DNA from: CAZPMC01 sp964587755
GTDB taxonomy: Bacteria > Bacillota > Clostridia > Acetivibrionales > DTU013
Reading direction: 5' to 3'
DNA length: 64,000 nt
Assembly: GCA_964587755.1 (NCBI GenBank)
Contig: CAZPMC010000007.1
Span: 4,116 to 68,115 of the forward strand
This document shows positions 9,628 to 17,996 of the stretch, one piece after another. The notes under the pieces were generated by a model. That model did not search any database and had not been told where the DNA came from. It saw only the letters and a program-made list of their open reading frames with translations. The translations under genes were made by a program, and so were the position numbers. Position 1 is the first letter of the stretch, and the number at the start of each line of letters is the position of its first letter.

Positions 9628-9707
9628 ACATGAGGGCATTTCCTACCTCTTGTGACACATGTCATAAAGAGGACTCCTTTGCGTTATGCGAAGGTCAAAG
9701 AGAGGAG
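9624..9707 (+). promoter_or_regulatory. Putative expression platform of the THF riboswitch
   Basis: TGTCACA (9624-9630) can pair with TGTGACA (9651-9657), extended inward by GAGG/CCTC. This hairpin competes with P1, because 9624-9627 belong to both. Further on, CTCCT (9674-9678) can pair with the AGGAG (9703-9707) of the folT ribosome binding site. There is no T-tract, so control of translation initiation is more likely than termination. This is inference from pairing only. Confidence 0.5.
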
Positions 9708-9717
9708 ATGTTATTTT

Positions 9718-10251
9718 ATGAAAAAAACTGTAGTATTGGTACACATGAGCCTTTTAATTGCTATGAATGTTTTATTAACTCACATTGTTCCCGTATTAAA
9801 AATTGATACTATCAGAATAAGCTTTGGATTTGTTCCGGTAGCTTTTTCTTCAATGCTTTTCGGACCTGTTATTGGAGGGATTGGAGCAGTACTAGGAGAT
9901 ATCATCGGTATGATTATTGCTCCAAAGGGACCCTACTTCCCGGGATTAACCCTTAGTGCGCTTTTAACAGGTGTTATTTATGGCCTTTTCCTGTTTAAAA
10001 AACCAAAAACCACCCTTAGAATTACATTGGCAGTAATATGTATCACCGTGTTTATTGACATAGTATTAAATACTTATTGGCTTACCTTTATATTGGGAAA
10101 GGGTTATCTTGTCATGCTTCCTGAACGTATTATTAAAAGCTTGCTAATGCTTCCCGTACAAATTATTTTAATTAAAGTTTTATGGAACTATGTAGGAATG
10201 AATATTAAGAGGATTTCTTCTGTAAATTCTAATAAATCTACAAGTAATTAA
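9718..10251 (+). CDS. folT: Folate ECF transporter S component FolT
   Basis: A 177-residue membrane protein of the ECF-transporter S-component type, which binds folate and delivers it through a shared energizing module (not in this window). About five to six membrane segments are visible. The phrases IDTIRISFGFVPVAFSSMLF and GAVLGDIIGMIIAPKGPYFPG match the FolT-type S-component pattern, including the small-residue motifs that contact the T component. Start ATG 9718 is preceded by AGAGGAG at 9701-9707; a longer frame from 9652 would run through the regulatory leader. The upstream THF riboswitch independently supports folate as substrate. Confidence 0.88.
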   Translation: MKKTVVLVHMSLLIAMNVLLTHIVPVLKIDTIRISFGFVPVAFSSMLFGPVIGGIGAVLGDIIGMIIAPKGPYFPGLTLSALLTGVIYGLFLFKKPKTTLRITLAVICITVFIDIVLNTYWLTFILGKGYLVMLPERIIKSLLMLPVQIILIKVLWNYVGMNIKRISSVNSNKSTSN

Positions 10252-10369
10252 GTATTTGCATCCTTTCTGTCATTTTTCGATGAGAAATTTGTATTATTTT
10301 CGCCCATTTTGCAGAGATTAATACAGTCACTTTATTCTTATAGAAAAAATACAAAAGAGGGTGTAGAAA

Positions 10370-12817
10370 ATGAAGGCTGTAATAATGGCGGGTGGGGAAG
10401 GTACGAGGCTTCGACCGTTGACTTGTACTGTCCCAAAGCCCATGGTTCCGGTTGCAAACAAACCAATGATGGAGCACATAATAGAGCTGCTTGTTAGGTA
10501 CGAGTTTCGGGATATTGCAGTTACTCTTCAATACATGCCTGAAATAATCAGGGAATATTTCTCAGATGGTTCTACCTTCAATGCAAGAATCCGGTATTAT
10601 GTCGAAGATAAACCACTTGGTACAGCAGGAAGCGTCAAAAATGCCGAAAGCTTTCTAGACGATACTTTTATAGTGATTAGCGGAGATGCTTTGACAGATA
10701 TTAATTTAGAGGAAGCTGTGGCATTTCATAAAAGTAAAAACGCAATGGCTACTTTAGTGTTAAAAAGAGTAGATGTTCCGCTTGAATATGGTGTAGTTGT
10801 CACTGATAATGAGGGCAGGATTATAAGATTTCTTGAAAAACCCGGATGGAGCCAGGTTTTTAGTGAAACTGTCAATACAGGCATATATATTTTATCTCCG
10901 GAAATTTTTAAATATATCAGAGGTGATAAACCCTTTGATTTCAGTAGAGATCTTTTTCCCATTCTTCTTAATGAAAACAAACCATTGTACGGGTATGAGA
11001 CTCATGACTATTGGTGTGATGTAGGGGACGTGGGTGCCTACATTAAAGCTAATATGGATATAATGAACGGAAACGTAAAGCTGAATATTCCGGCTAAGGA
11101 GCTTGGCAGGGGCATTTGGGTGGGAAAAGATACAGTAATTGATAATGGAGTAAAGATAACAGCGCCGTGTATTATCGGCTCCGGTTGCAGAATAAAAGAG
11201 GGTAGCGAGCTAGGCGGGTTTACAGTAATAGGTGATAACAATGTCATTTCTTCTTTTTGTGGTATAAAACGAAGCATCATATGGAAAAATTGTACAATCA
11301 ATGAAAATGTACAGCTAAGAGGTAGCGTAATTTGCAACAACGTGCATCTGAAGAAGGATGTTAATGCATTTGAACAATCGGTCGTTGCAGATCATTCGAT
11401 AATCGGCGAGAATGCAGTCATAAGCCCAAATATAAAAATATGGCCTGATAAGCTCATAGAAGAGGGAACAACTGTATCTTCAAACATTGTATGGGGTTCT
11501 AAGTCAAATCGGCAGATATTTGGTAATAGAGGCATCTGTGGTGAAATAAATACTGATATTACTCCTGAATTTGCAGCAAGAGTAGGTGCTGCTTTTGGAG
11601 CAATAAGCGGCAGGGGTGCATCTGTCGGTATAAGCTGCGACAATTCCAATGCGTCTGTCATGATAAAAAATGCTCTTATATCAGGACTAATATCAGCAGG
11701 AAGCAATGTAGCAGATTTTAAAACCTTAATTTTACCCTCTGCCCGGCATGCAGTTCGTTTTTTTAAGTTGGACTGCGGAATTCATGTAAGCACATGTACA
11801 GGAAAGGATTCGAGAATAACAATAGATTTTCTGGCCGGAAAAGGAAATAACATTGACAGGTCTACAGAAAGAAAAATAGAGATTGCCTACATGAGGGATG
11901 ACTTCAATAGATGCGAAGGGGATTGCTTAAAAAAAGTAAGGGAAGTCAACGGCTTTACAGATATATATAAGCAAAACATACTAAACAGCATTAAAATTGA
12001 CAAGCTCCCTTATAAGATAGGAGTTGCGGTACCTTCAGATTTTGTTTTGGAGATTGTAAAAAGTATTTTTTCACAGCTTGGATGTGAAGTAGTGCAGATA
12101 TCGGAAAAATCAGATAAGGGAATTCATGAGAGGTTAGATGTAAAAGAGTTCTGCAAAGCGGTAGTAAGAAGCAGATTTGATTTAGGAGTATCCATTGAAG
12201 AGTCGTGTGAAAAGATGATGCTTGTTGATGAAAAAGGCAGAATTGTCACAGACGATATGTTTATTGCCTTAATATCAATTGTTTTGTTCAAAACAATAAA
12301 AGGAGGAACCATGATAGTTCCTATTTCGGCAAGTCAAGTTGTTGAAAAAATTGCAGACATGTACCAAGGTAAAGTAATAAGAACAAAAGCATCACATCGT
12401 GATGTAATGGGAAGACTTCTTGGACGGGAAGCTTCTGCCGGACTTTTAGAGCAATTTACTATGCATTTTGATTCAATAGCAGGTCTTATGAAGATTATGG
12501 AGTTTATAAGATTAAATCAGCTAAAAATGTCAGATTTAATTGATATGATACCAAAAATCCATATGCATAAGCAGCAAGTCGAATGCAGATGGGATGCCAA
12601 GGGAAAGGTAATCAGAAAGCTTATACAAGAGCACAGCAGCGGAAGGATTGAAACATTGGATGGAGTAAAAATGTATCATGACAAAGGATGGGTTTTGGTT
12701 CTTCCGGATGGGGAGAAGCCTGTGTGTAGTGTAATGAGTGAAGGTATTAACACTGAGTTCGCAGAAGAGTTAACAAATATTTATGTGAGAAAAGTCAGGG
12801 AAATAAGCAGAGGGTAA
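10370..12817 (+). CDS. Sugar-1-phosphate nucleotidylyltransferase fused to a degenerate phosphomannomutase domain
   Basis: An 815-residue fusion. Residues 1-235 are a nucleotidyltransferase domain beginning MKAVIMAGGEGTRLRPLT, the nucleotide-binding signature, with SGDALTDI and EKPGW further on; mannose-1-phosphate guanylyltransferase is the usual annotation. Residues about 245-370 form a left-handed beta-helix of hexapeptide repeats. Residues about 375-815 follow the phosphohexomutase layout, but the catalytic-serine loop (normally like ASHNP) reads STCTGKD at 474-480, and the metal loop (normally DGDxDR) reads SIEESCEK at 608-615. The mutase half is therefore predicted inactive, perhaps regulatory or structural. 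A plausible start is ATG 10370 with AAGAGGGTG upstream. It is followed by two DUF881 genes. Confidence 0.82.
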   Translation: MKAVIMAGGEGTRLRPLTCTVPKPMVPVANKPMMEHIIELLVRYEFRDIAVTLQYMPEIIREYFSDGSTFNARIRYYVEDKPLGTAGSVKNAESFLDDTFIVISGDALTDINLEEAVAFHKSKNAMATLVLKRVDVPLEYGVVVTDNEGRIIRFLEKPGWSQVFSETVNTGIYILSPEIFKYIRGDKPFDFSRDLFPILLNENKPLYGYETHDYWCDVGDVGAYIKANMDIMNGNVKLNIPAKELGRGIWVGKDTVIDNGVKITAPCIIGSGCRIKEGSELGGFTVIGDNNVISSFCGIKRSIIWKNCTINENVQLRGSVICNNVHLKKDVNAFEQSVVADHSIIGENAVISPNIKIWPDKLIEEGTTVSSNIVWGSKSNRQIFGNRGICGEINTDITPEFAARVGAAFGAISGRGASVGISCDNSNASVMIKNALISGLISAGSNVADFKTLILPSARHAVRFFKLDCGIHVSTCTGKDSRITIDFLAGKGNNIDRSTERKIEIAYMRDDFNRCEGDCLKKVREVNGFTDIYKQNILNSIKIDKLPYKIGVAVPSDFVLEIVKSIFSQLGCEVVQISEKSDKGIHERLDVKEFCKAVVRSRFDLGVSIEESCEKMMLVDEKGRIVTDDMFIALISIVLFKTIKGGTMIVPISASQVVEKIADMYQGKVIRTKASHRDVMGRLLGREASAGLLEQFTMHFDSIAGLMKIMEFIRLNQLKMSDLIDMIPKIHMHKQQVECRWDAKGKVIRKLIQEHSSGRIETLDGVKMYHDKGWVLVLPDGEKPVCSVMSEGINTEFAEELTNIYVRKVREISRG

Positions 12818-12840
12818 CGAGAAATAATAATAATACTTGT

Positions 12841-12899
12841 AATAACGAATTTTTATAAGTAGAATTGTAATAGAAAAAGTGTAATAATAATTCGTTATT
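12841..12899. repeat. 10-bp inverted repeat upstream of the DUF881 pair
   Basis: AATAACGAAT (12841-12850) and its exact complement ATTCGTTATT (12890-12899) are separated by 39 AT-rich bases. It could be a regulator binding site or a hairpin; there is no clear T-tract to call it a terminator. Confidence 0.45.
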
Positions 12900-12916
12900 T
12901 TGGAATTGGTATAAAG

Positions 12917-13642
12917 ATGAGAAGAAAAGACGGCATGCTTTTAATTTTCATAATTTTTATGGTATTTGGAATTATGGTTGCTCTTCAGTTTAAAAGCACC
13001 CAAAACATAAAAAAACTTGCTGCATTGAACACATTGAGTCTCGAAACAGTCAAGACTCAACTTGACCAAGCGCAGAGAGAAACTGAAGAACTCAGGTTTG
13101 CCATAGATGAGGAGCTTGCTATGCAAAACGAAATTATAATGGATTATTTAGAAAAACAGGATGATGCCCAGCTTGCCAGCAGTTGGGAGAAAATAAAGCT
13201 TCATACAGGCCTTGTTGATGTTAAAGGCCCCGGAATCACAATAAAGCTTGACGATGCCCCGGCGCGCCAGCCCGACACTCCTGTTAACTGGCAGATCATA
13301 CATGACCAGGATATTAAAGTAATTTTAAATGATTTAAAAAAGGCGGGAGCCCAGGCCATAGCTATTAACGGAGAGAGGGTAGTACCCATGAGCGAACAGC
13401 TATGTGCCGGCCCGACAATTATGATAAACGACAACAGATATTCAGTACCGTATTATATTGAGGCGATCGGAGAACCTGAGGTTTTGTACAATGCTATTGT
13501 AAATAGCAGCAGAATCGCTGAAATGACGGAGTTTAATATCCGAGTTGATATTAAAATGGTGAAGGAGATAAAGCTATCAAAGTTCAGCGGGGCTGATAAT
13601 TTGGACAGATATTTATCAGGGTTGGAGGTGGCGGATAAATGA
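12917..13642 (+). CDS. DUF881 family membrane protein (first copy)
   Basis: A 241-residue protein with one N-terminal membrane segment (about 7-22), a coiled-coil stretch (about 33-70) and a C-terminal globular domain. The globular part has the DUF881 pattern: VDVKGPGITIKLDD, then IHDQDIKVILNDLKKAGAQ, AIAINGERV and IGEPEVLYNAI. In Bacillus the family (YlxW/YlxX) lies near the division genes; its biochemical role is not known. The next gene is a paralogue overlapping by 4 bp (ATGA). The ribosome binding site before ATG 12917 is weak. Confidence 0.88.
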   Translation: MRRKDGMLLIFIIFMVFGIMVALQFKSTQNIKKLAALNTLSLETVKTQLDQAQRETEELRFAIDEELAMQNEIIMDYLEKQDDAQLASSWEKIKLHTGLVDVKGPGITIKLDDAPARQPDTPVNWQIIHDQDIKVILNDLKKAGAQAIAINGERVVPMSEQLCAGPTIMINDNRYSVPYYIEAIGEPEVLYNAIVNSSRIAEMTEFNIRVDIKMVKEIKLSKFSGADNLDRYLSGLEVADK

Positions 13643-14331
13643 AAATAGCTAGAAACATTGCAATGACCATTGTTTGTATACTATTGGGAATAATGCTGGC
13701 ATTGCAGTACAAGAGTATTAATCTTAATCAAACTGCAGCAAGCTTTGAGAATAAAAGAATGGATGAATTGAAAACAGAGCTTATCAGGCTGCAAAACCAA
13801 AAGGAAACATTAACACAAAGGCTTGAAGAGCTGCAAGCGGAAAATCAGGCGTATGCCAAGGCTAAGATAGGCGATAGCGAAGCCGCAAAAAGAATACAGG
13901 ACAATCTTCTTAAAGCAAGAATTTTTGCAGGTTTTGAAACTGTTAAGGGAAAGGGTATTGTTGTTACTCTTGACAACAACTCATTTATTCATGTTGAAGA
14001 CTTTGACATACTAAATATAATAAATGAGATGCGTGCTACCGGTGCACAAGCCATTTCTGTAAATGACGAAAGAATTGTGGCTATGTCTGAGGTAAGGGAA
14101 GCAGGACAATACATAATGATAAATGGAAAGCCTCATAAGGCACCTTTTACAATCAAAGCCATTGCCGATCCTGATGATCTTGAACGCTCACTTACTTTAA
14201 TCGGAGGGGTAGTTGAAGCCTTGGAGGATGCCCAGTTGAAAGTAAGTATTAAAAAGATGGATGAAGTGGTTATTAACAAGTTCGTTGATGACGGAACAAT
14301 AAAAACAGATCTTTTAACACCTGCAGAATAG
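13639..14331 (+). CDS. DUF881 family membrane protein (second copy)
   Basis: A 230-residue paralogue of the preceding gene with the same plan: a membrane segment at about 7-22, a coiled coil (about 35-75) and a DUF881 domain with VKGKGIVVTLDNN, LNIINEMRATGAQAISVNDE and IADPDDLERSL. The two are clearly related but diverged, so this is an old tandem duplication. The start overlaps the upstream stop, and GGAGGTGG at 13624-13631 provides the ribosome binding site. A terminator follows at 14388-14439. Confidence 0.88.
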   Translation: MKIARNIAMTIVCILLGIMLALQYKSINLNQTAASFENKRMDELKTELIRLQNQKETLTQRLEELQAENQAYAKAKIGDSEAAKRIQDNLLKARIFAGFETVKGKGIVVTLDNNSFIHVEDFDILNIINEMRATGAQAISVNDERIVAMSEVREAGQYIMINGKPHKAPFTIKAIADPDDLERSLTLIGGVVEALEDAQLKVSIKKMDEVVINKFVDDGTIKTDLLTPAE

Positions 14332-14387
14332 TCAATTTCAGGTATATTTTTATTCTTTCCTAATATGAATATAAAGTAGGCAAACAT

Positions 14388-14439
14388 AGCCTTGACTTGA
14401 GATACCAACGATATGTTGATATAAAGTCGGGGCTTTTTT
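14388..14439 (+). terminator. Rho-independent terminator after the DUF881 genes
   Basis: AGCCTTGACTT (14388-14398) pairs with AAGTCGGGGCT (14424-14434) with two G-U pairs, followed by TTTTT. Confidence 0.7.
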
Positions 14440-14472
14440 AAAGTAAAATGTAGGTTGAGACGGAGGCTTTTT

Positions 14473-15450
14473 ATGTTTCCTATTTTTGCTAATAGTTTAA
14501 AGGGAAAGATAGTATATGTGGTAATCTTTATTTTAATACTTACAGGATGTAAATCTACCTCAAACTACAATACACAGCTAAGTGACCTGGGCGGGGTTTA
14601 TGCCAGCAGCTTTGAGGATTTGAAGCTTAATATTGAAATAAGCGGAAAACTTTCGGAAGACGTCGGTGAGCTTATGACAGGAGAGAAGGGGTCAGGCTTA
14701 AAGCTTCTAAAACCAGATCACCTGGCTTCGGGAGCCCCGTTGAGCAACAAGATTTTGAGATGGGGCATATCCAGAAGACCCAACAATGAAACACCCGCCG
14801 CAGATCCAGGTGCCCCGGAATTATTAAAAAAATATGGAGGAGAGTATTTAGGTGACACATCTAAAAAGGTAATCTATCTCACCTTTGATGAGGGATATGA
14901 AAATGGGTACACTCCTATGATACTTGATACTTTAAGAGATAATCAGGTAAAGGCAGTATTTTTTATTACAGGTCCTTATCTTAAGGAGCATCAGGACCTG
15001 GTGCGAAGAATGGTTGAAGAAGGGCACATTGTCGGTAACCATACAATACATCATCCCAGTTTACCTGAAATTAGTGACCGGGAGCTTGAAGAAGAGGTAG
15101 TCGGGCTTGAGCGGGCATTCCGAGAAAAGTTCGGAAAGGACATGAAATTTTTAAGACCGCCAAAGGGTGAGTACAGTGAGAGAACTCTTGCATTAACTCA
15201 AAAACTTGGATACTGCAATTTATTCTGGAGCTTTGCATATGATGATTGGTATCGTGATAAGATACGGGGGCCGGAATATGCCAAAAATATTGTTATGAGG
15301 AATCTTCATAACGGTGCTGTGATATTATTGCATGCAGTTTCAAAGGACAATGCCCAGGCTCTCGACAGCATTATAAAAGAAGTTATGGATAAGGGTTATG
15401 TGTTCGCAGACCCCAATGAGCTGTTGAAAACAGAAAAGGATGGGGATTGA
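14473..15450 (+). CDS. pdaA: PdaA-like polysaccharide deacetylase, predicted lipoprotein
   Basis: A 325-residue member of the NodB deacetylase family. It resembles PdaA, which deacetylates N-acetylmuramic acid so that muramic delta-lactam can be made in the spore cortex. The motif LTFDEGYENGYT with the catalytic Asp, the metal-binding GNHTIHHP, LRPPKGEYSE and LLHAVSKDNAQAL all match PdaA. The N-terminus has a signal segment ending LILTGC, a lipobox, so it is probably membrane-anchored. ATG 14473 has CGGAGG at 14461-14466; a TTG at 14455 in frame lacks a site. The 4-bp or closer junction with yqfC puts it in the sporulation cluster. Confidence 0.85.
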   Translation: MFPIFANSLKGKIVYVVIFILILTGCKSTSNYNTQLSDLGGVYASSFEDLKLNIEISGKLSEDVGELMTGEKGSGLKLLKPDHLASGAPLSNKILRWGISRRPNNETPAADPGAPELLKKYGGEYLGDTSKKVIYLTFDEGYENGYTPMILDTLRDNQVKAVFFITGPYLKEHQDLVRRMVEEGHIVGNHTIHHPSLPEISDRELEEEVVGLERAFREKFGKDMKFLRPPKGEYSERTLALTQKLGYCNLFWSFAYDDWYRDKIRGPEYAKNIVMRNLHNGAVILLHAVSKDNAQALDSIIKEVMDKGYVFADPNELLKTEKDGD

Positions 15451-15776
15451 TGGCGAGAAAACAACCAAAAGCAAATAATGAATCCCATATTCAAAAGAAA
15501 AGTATGAAAGAAAAGGTTACAGAGGTTCTTGAGCTGCCTAAGGAGCTGGTGCTTAATATACCAAGACTTACACTTGTCGGTAACAAAGATATGATGATTG
15601 AAAACTACAAAAGGATTATTGAATACGGGAGTTTATGTATAAGGATAAAGACGGGAAGCGGTGTCGTGAAGGTCACCGGAAATGGTCTTATTATTAAGGA
15701 GATTACGGCAGAGGTTATTCTTATTGCGGGGGAAATAGCAGTCTTGGAATTTGTCATGGACAATCATAATCCGTGA
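15450..15776 (+). CDS. yqfC: Sporulation protein YqfC
   Basis: A 108-residue protein of the YqfC family. The core ELPKELVLNIPRLTLVG, then NYKRIIEYGSLCIRIKTG and a beta-rich remainder with a KVTGNGLIIKEI motif, is diagnostic. YqfC is expressed in the mother cell in Bacillus and is linked to YqfD; the mechanism is unknown. Start ATG 15450 overlaps the upstream stop; TTG 15447 is an alternative. It is followed by yqfD, the conserved order. Confidence 0.9.
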   Translation: MARKQPKANNESHIQKKSMKEKVTEVLELPKELVLNIPRLTLVGNKDMMIENYKRIIEYGSLCIRIKTGSGVVKVTGNGLIIKEITAEVILIAGEIAVLEFVMDNHNP

Positions 15777-15801
15777 GATTTTAGTTTAGAGGTGAATCCA
15801 T

Positions 15802-16998
15802 TTGTTGCTTCTTAGATTATGGAATTATGTCAGAGGATATGTTATTATTATCGTTGAAGGGTATTTCATCGAAAAGTTTATAAATATTTGTATAAACCGC
15901 CGGATCCTGCTTTGGGATATAAGAGTACATAAGGATAAGCTGGTGACAATGAGGCTTTATATTGACGGGTTTAAAAAAATCCGGCCGGTTGCCAGAGAAA
16001 CAAAATGTAAGGTAAGCATACTAAAAAAAGTGGGTTTGCCCTTTGTTTTTAATAAGTACCGGAATAGAAAAGCTTTTTTTGTCGGCGGAATAATTTTTAT
16101 TGTTTTAATGTTTGTATTGACCTCTTTTATATGGAGTATTGAGATAAATGGCAACGAAGAGCTTCCGACTCAGATTATTGAAGAGGTACTTTCTAAAAAT
16201 GGAATTAAGACAGGTGTTTTGAAATATAGAATTGATTCTGAAGCTACTGTTACAAATATTATACTTGAATTAAGCGAAGTTGTATGGGTAAGCGTGGATG
16301 TAAGAGGAACAAAGGTTAAAGTTGAGTTAAGAGAAAGAGTGAAAACACCTGATATAGTGCCAAGAAACGTGCCATGTGATATTGTAGCGGTTAAGGACGG
16401 CTTTATTAAGCAGGTGATTGCAAAGCAGGGAATAGAGGTTGTTGGTGAGGGCGATACTGTAAAGAAAGGACAGGTGTTGATTTCGGGCAGAATCCCTCTT
16501 AAGGATAAAGAAAAAAATTTAAGGCTTGTTCACGCACTGGGTACTGTTTATGCAAGAACCTGGTATGATGAAAAGGAACCTGTTATTACTGAGAGGGAAA
16601 ATAGAATACCAACCGGCAATGTAATAAATGATTACTCAGTTATGCTATTTAATAAAAAAGTGGACATATTAAAAAGGAAAAATAGATTTCAGAATTTTTA
16701 TGTACAAGAAAAAAGCAAAAAGCTCACTATTGGTGAAAACCTTGTATTCCCCATAGAATTGATAACTTTAAGCTATCATGAAGAGCAAATAGATAAGATA
16801 TTCATTAATGAGGAGGTTGCTAAAGACTTGGCAGTTGAAAGTGCATACAAAAGGTTAATGGAACGTTTGCCTGAAAATGCCGAGATAATAAAACGAAATG
16901 TAAAGTTCATAGAAGGCAAGGATAACTCCATTATTGCCGATGTTATATTTGAATGTGTTGAAGATATAGGTACGGTAAGACGGATTGGGGGAAAGTGA
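15802..16998 (+). CDS. yqfD: Sporulation protein YqfD
   Basis: A 398-residue membrane protein of the YqfD family. The N-terminus LLRLWNYVRGYVIIIVEGYF is characteristic, and one strong membrane segment lies near residues 90-111 (FFVGGIIFIVLMFVLTSFIW). The large C-terminal part, predicted outside the cytosol, includes GNEELPTQIIEEVLSKNGIK, resembling a POTRA-like fold. The start is TTG 15802 with GAGGTG at 15789-15794. It sits in yqfC-yqfD-phoL order; a sporulation role is known for the family, but not its mechanism. Confidence 0.9.
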   Translation: MLLLRLWNYVRGYVIIIVEGYFIEKFINICINRRILLWDIRVHKDKLVTMRLYIDGFKKIRPVARETKCKVSILKKVGLPFVFNKYRNRKAFFVGGIIFIVLMFVLTSFIWSIEINGNEELPTQIIEEVLSKNGIKTGVLKYRIDSEATVTNIILELSEVVWVSVDVRGTKVKVELRERVKTPDIVPRNVPCDIVAVKDGFIKQVIAKQGIEVVGEGDTVKKGQVLISGRIPLKDKEKNLRLVHALGTVYARTWYDEKEPVITERENRIPTGNVINDYSVMLFNKKVDILKRKNRFQNFYVQEKSKKLTIGENLVFPIELITLSYHEEQIDKIFINEEVAKDLAVESAYKRLMERLPENAEIIKRNVKFIEGKDNSIIADVIFECVEDIGTVRRIGGK

Positions 16999-17964
16999 TT
17001 GGACAATTTTACTGAAACTACTATTGAATTTGACAAAATCGAACACGCAATAAATTTATTTGGAAAGTTTGATGAAAATGCGAAAATTATAGAAAACGGC
17101 CTAAAGGTAAAGCTTCTTTCCAGAGATGATGAAATCAAACTGGAGGGCGAAAAGGAAAACATTGATAAGGCATCGTTTATAATAAAAAGACTTTTATCCA
17201 TTGCCGAGAAGGGTGAGCCCATAACCAAACAAAGCGTAAGCTACATGGTGGATCTTGCAGCCGACGGCCAGATGGACAAGTTAAAGGACTACGGCAGTGA
17301 AAATATTTGTTTAACAGCCAGAGGAAGACAGATAAAATCTAAAACACTCGGACAAAAGCAATACGTTAACGCTATAAGGAATAATGCAATTGTTTTTGGG
17401 ATAGGACCTGCAGGTACCGGGAAGACCTTTCTTGCAGTTGCCATGGCAGTTAATGCTTTCAGAGAAAAGCAAGTCAACAGAATAATTTTAACACGACCTG
17501 CCGTGGAAGCAGGAGAAAAGCTGGGATTTCTCCCAGGGGATATGCAAAACAAGGTAGACCCGTATTTAAGGCCTCTTTATGATGCACTTTACGAAATAAT
17601 GGGGGCAGAAACATATCATAAATACCTTGAAAAGGGAATGATAGAAATAGCCCCCCTTGCATATATGAGAGGCCGGACCCTGGATGATTCTTTCATCATA
17701 CTCGATGAGGCACAAAACACGACCCCCGAGCAGATGAAAATGCTTCTGACAAGAATAGGCTTTGGTTCGCAGGTGGTGGTCACAGGAGATATTACTCAGA
17801 TTGACCTGCCCGGAGATAAAAGATCGGGACTTAAAGTAGTTACAAAAATCCTGAAAAATGTTGAGGGAATAGAATTTGTATATTTAACTGAAAAAGATGT
17901 TGTCAGGCATGAATTGGTGCAAAGAATAATAAAGGCTTATGAAAAATTTGATAATAAAAAATAA
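16999..17964 (+). CDS. phoL: PhoH-like ATPase (PhoL)
   Basis: A 321-residue PhoH-family NTPase. An N-terminal KH-like stretch is followed by Walker A GIGPAGTGKTFLAVAMAV, the TRPAVEAGEKLGFLPGD motif and Walker B FIILDEAQNTTPEQMKML, all standard. PhoH proteins have a helicase-like core and are encoded next to ybeY in most bacteria, suggesting a role in RNA or ribosome maturation. TTG 16999 is the start, just after the yqfD stop, with GGGGGAAAG upstream. Here the next gene contains YbeY fused to an HD phosphodiesterase. Confidence 0.93.
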   Translation: MDNFTETTIEFDKIEHAINLFGKFDENAKIIENGLKVKLLSRDDEIKLEGEKENIDKASFIIKRLLSIAEKGEPITKQSVSYMVDLAADGQMDKLKDYGSENICLTARGRQIKSKTLGQKQYVNAIRNNAIVFGIGPAGTGKTFLAVAMAVNAFREKQVNRIILTRPAVEAGEKLGFLPGDMQNKVDPYLRPLYDALYEIMGAETYHKYLEKGMIEIAPLAYMRGRTLDDSFIILDEAQNTTPEQMKMLLTRIGFGSQVVVTGDITQIDLPGDKRSGLKVVTKILKNVEGIEFVYLTEKDVVRHELVQRIIKAYEKFDNKK

Positions 17965-17996
17965 TCGACGGCACATTTATGATTGGAGGCTAAGCT

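Noticed and set aside
9558..9806. Small open frame overlapping the THF riboswitch and folT
   Set aside because: It overlaps the aptamer and folT in another frame and has no ribosome binding site.
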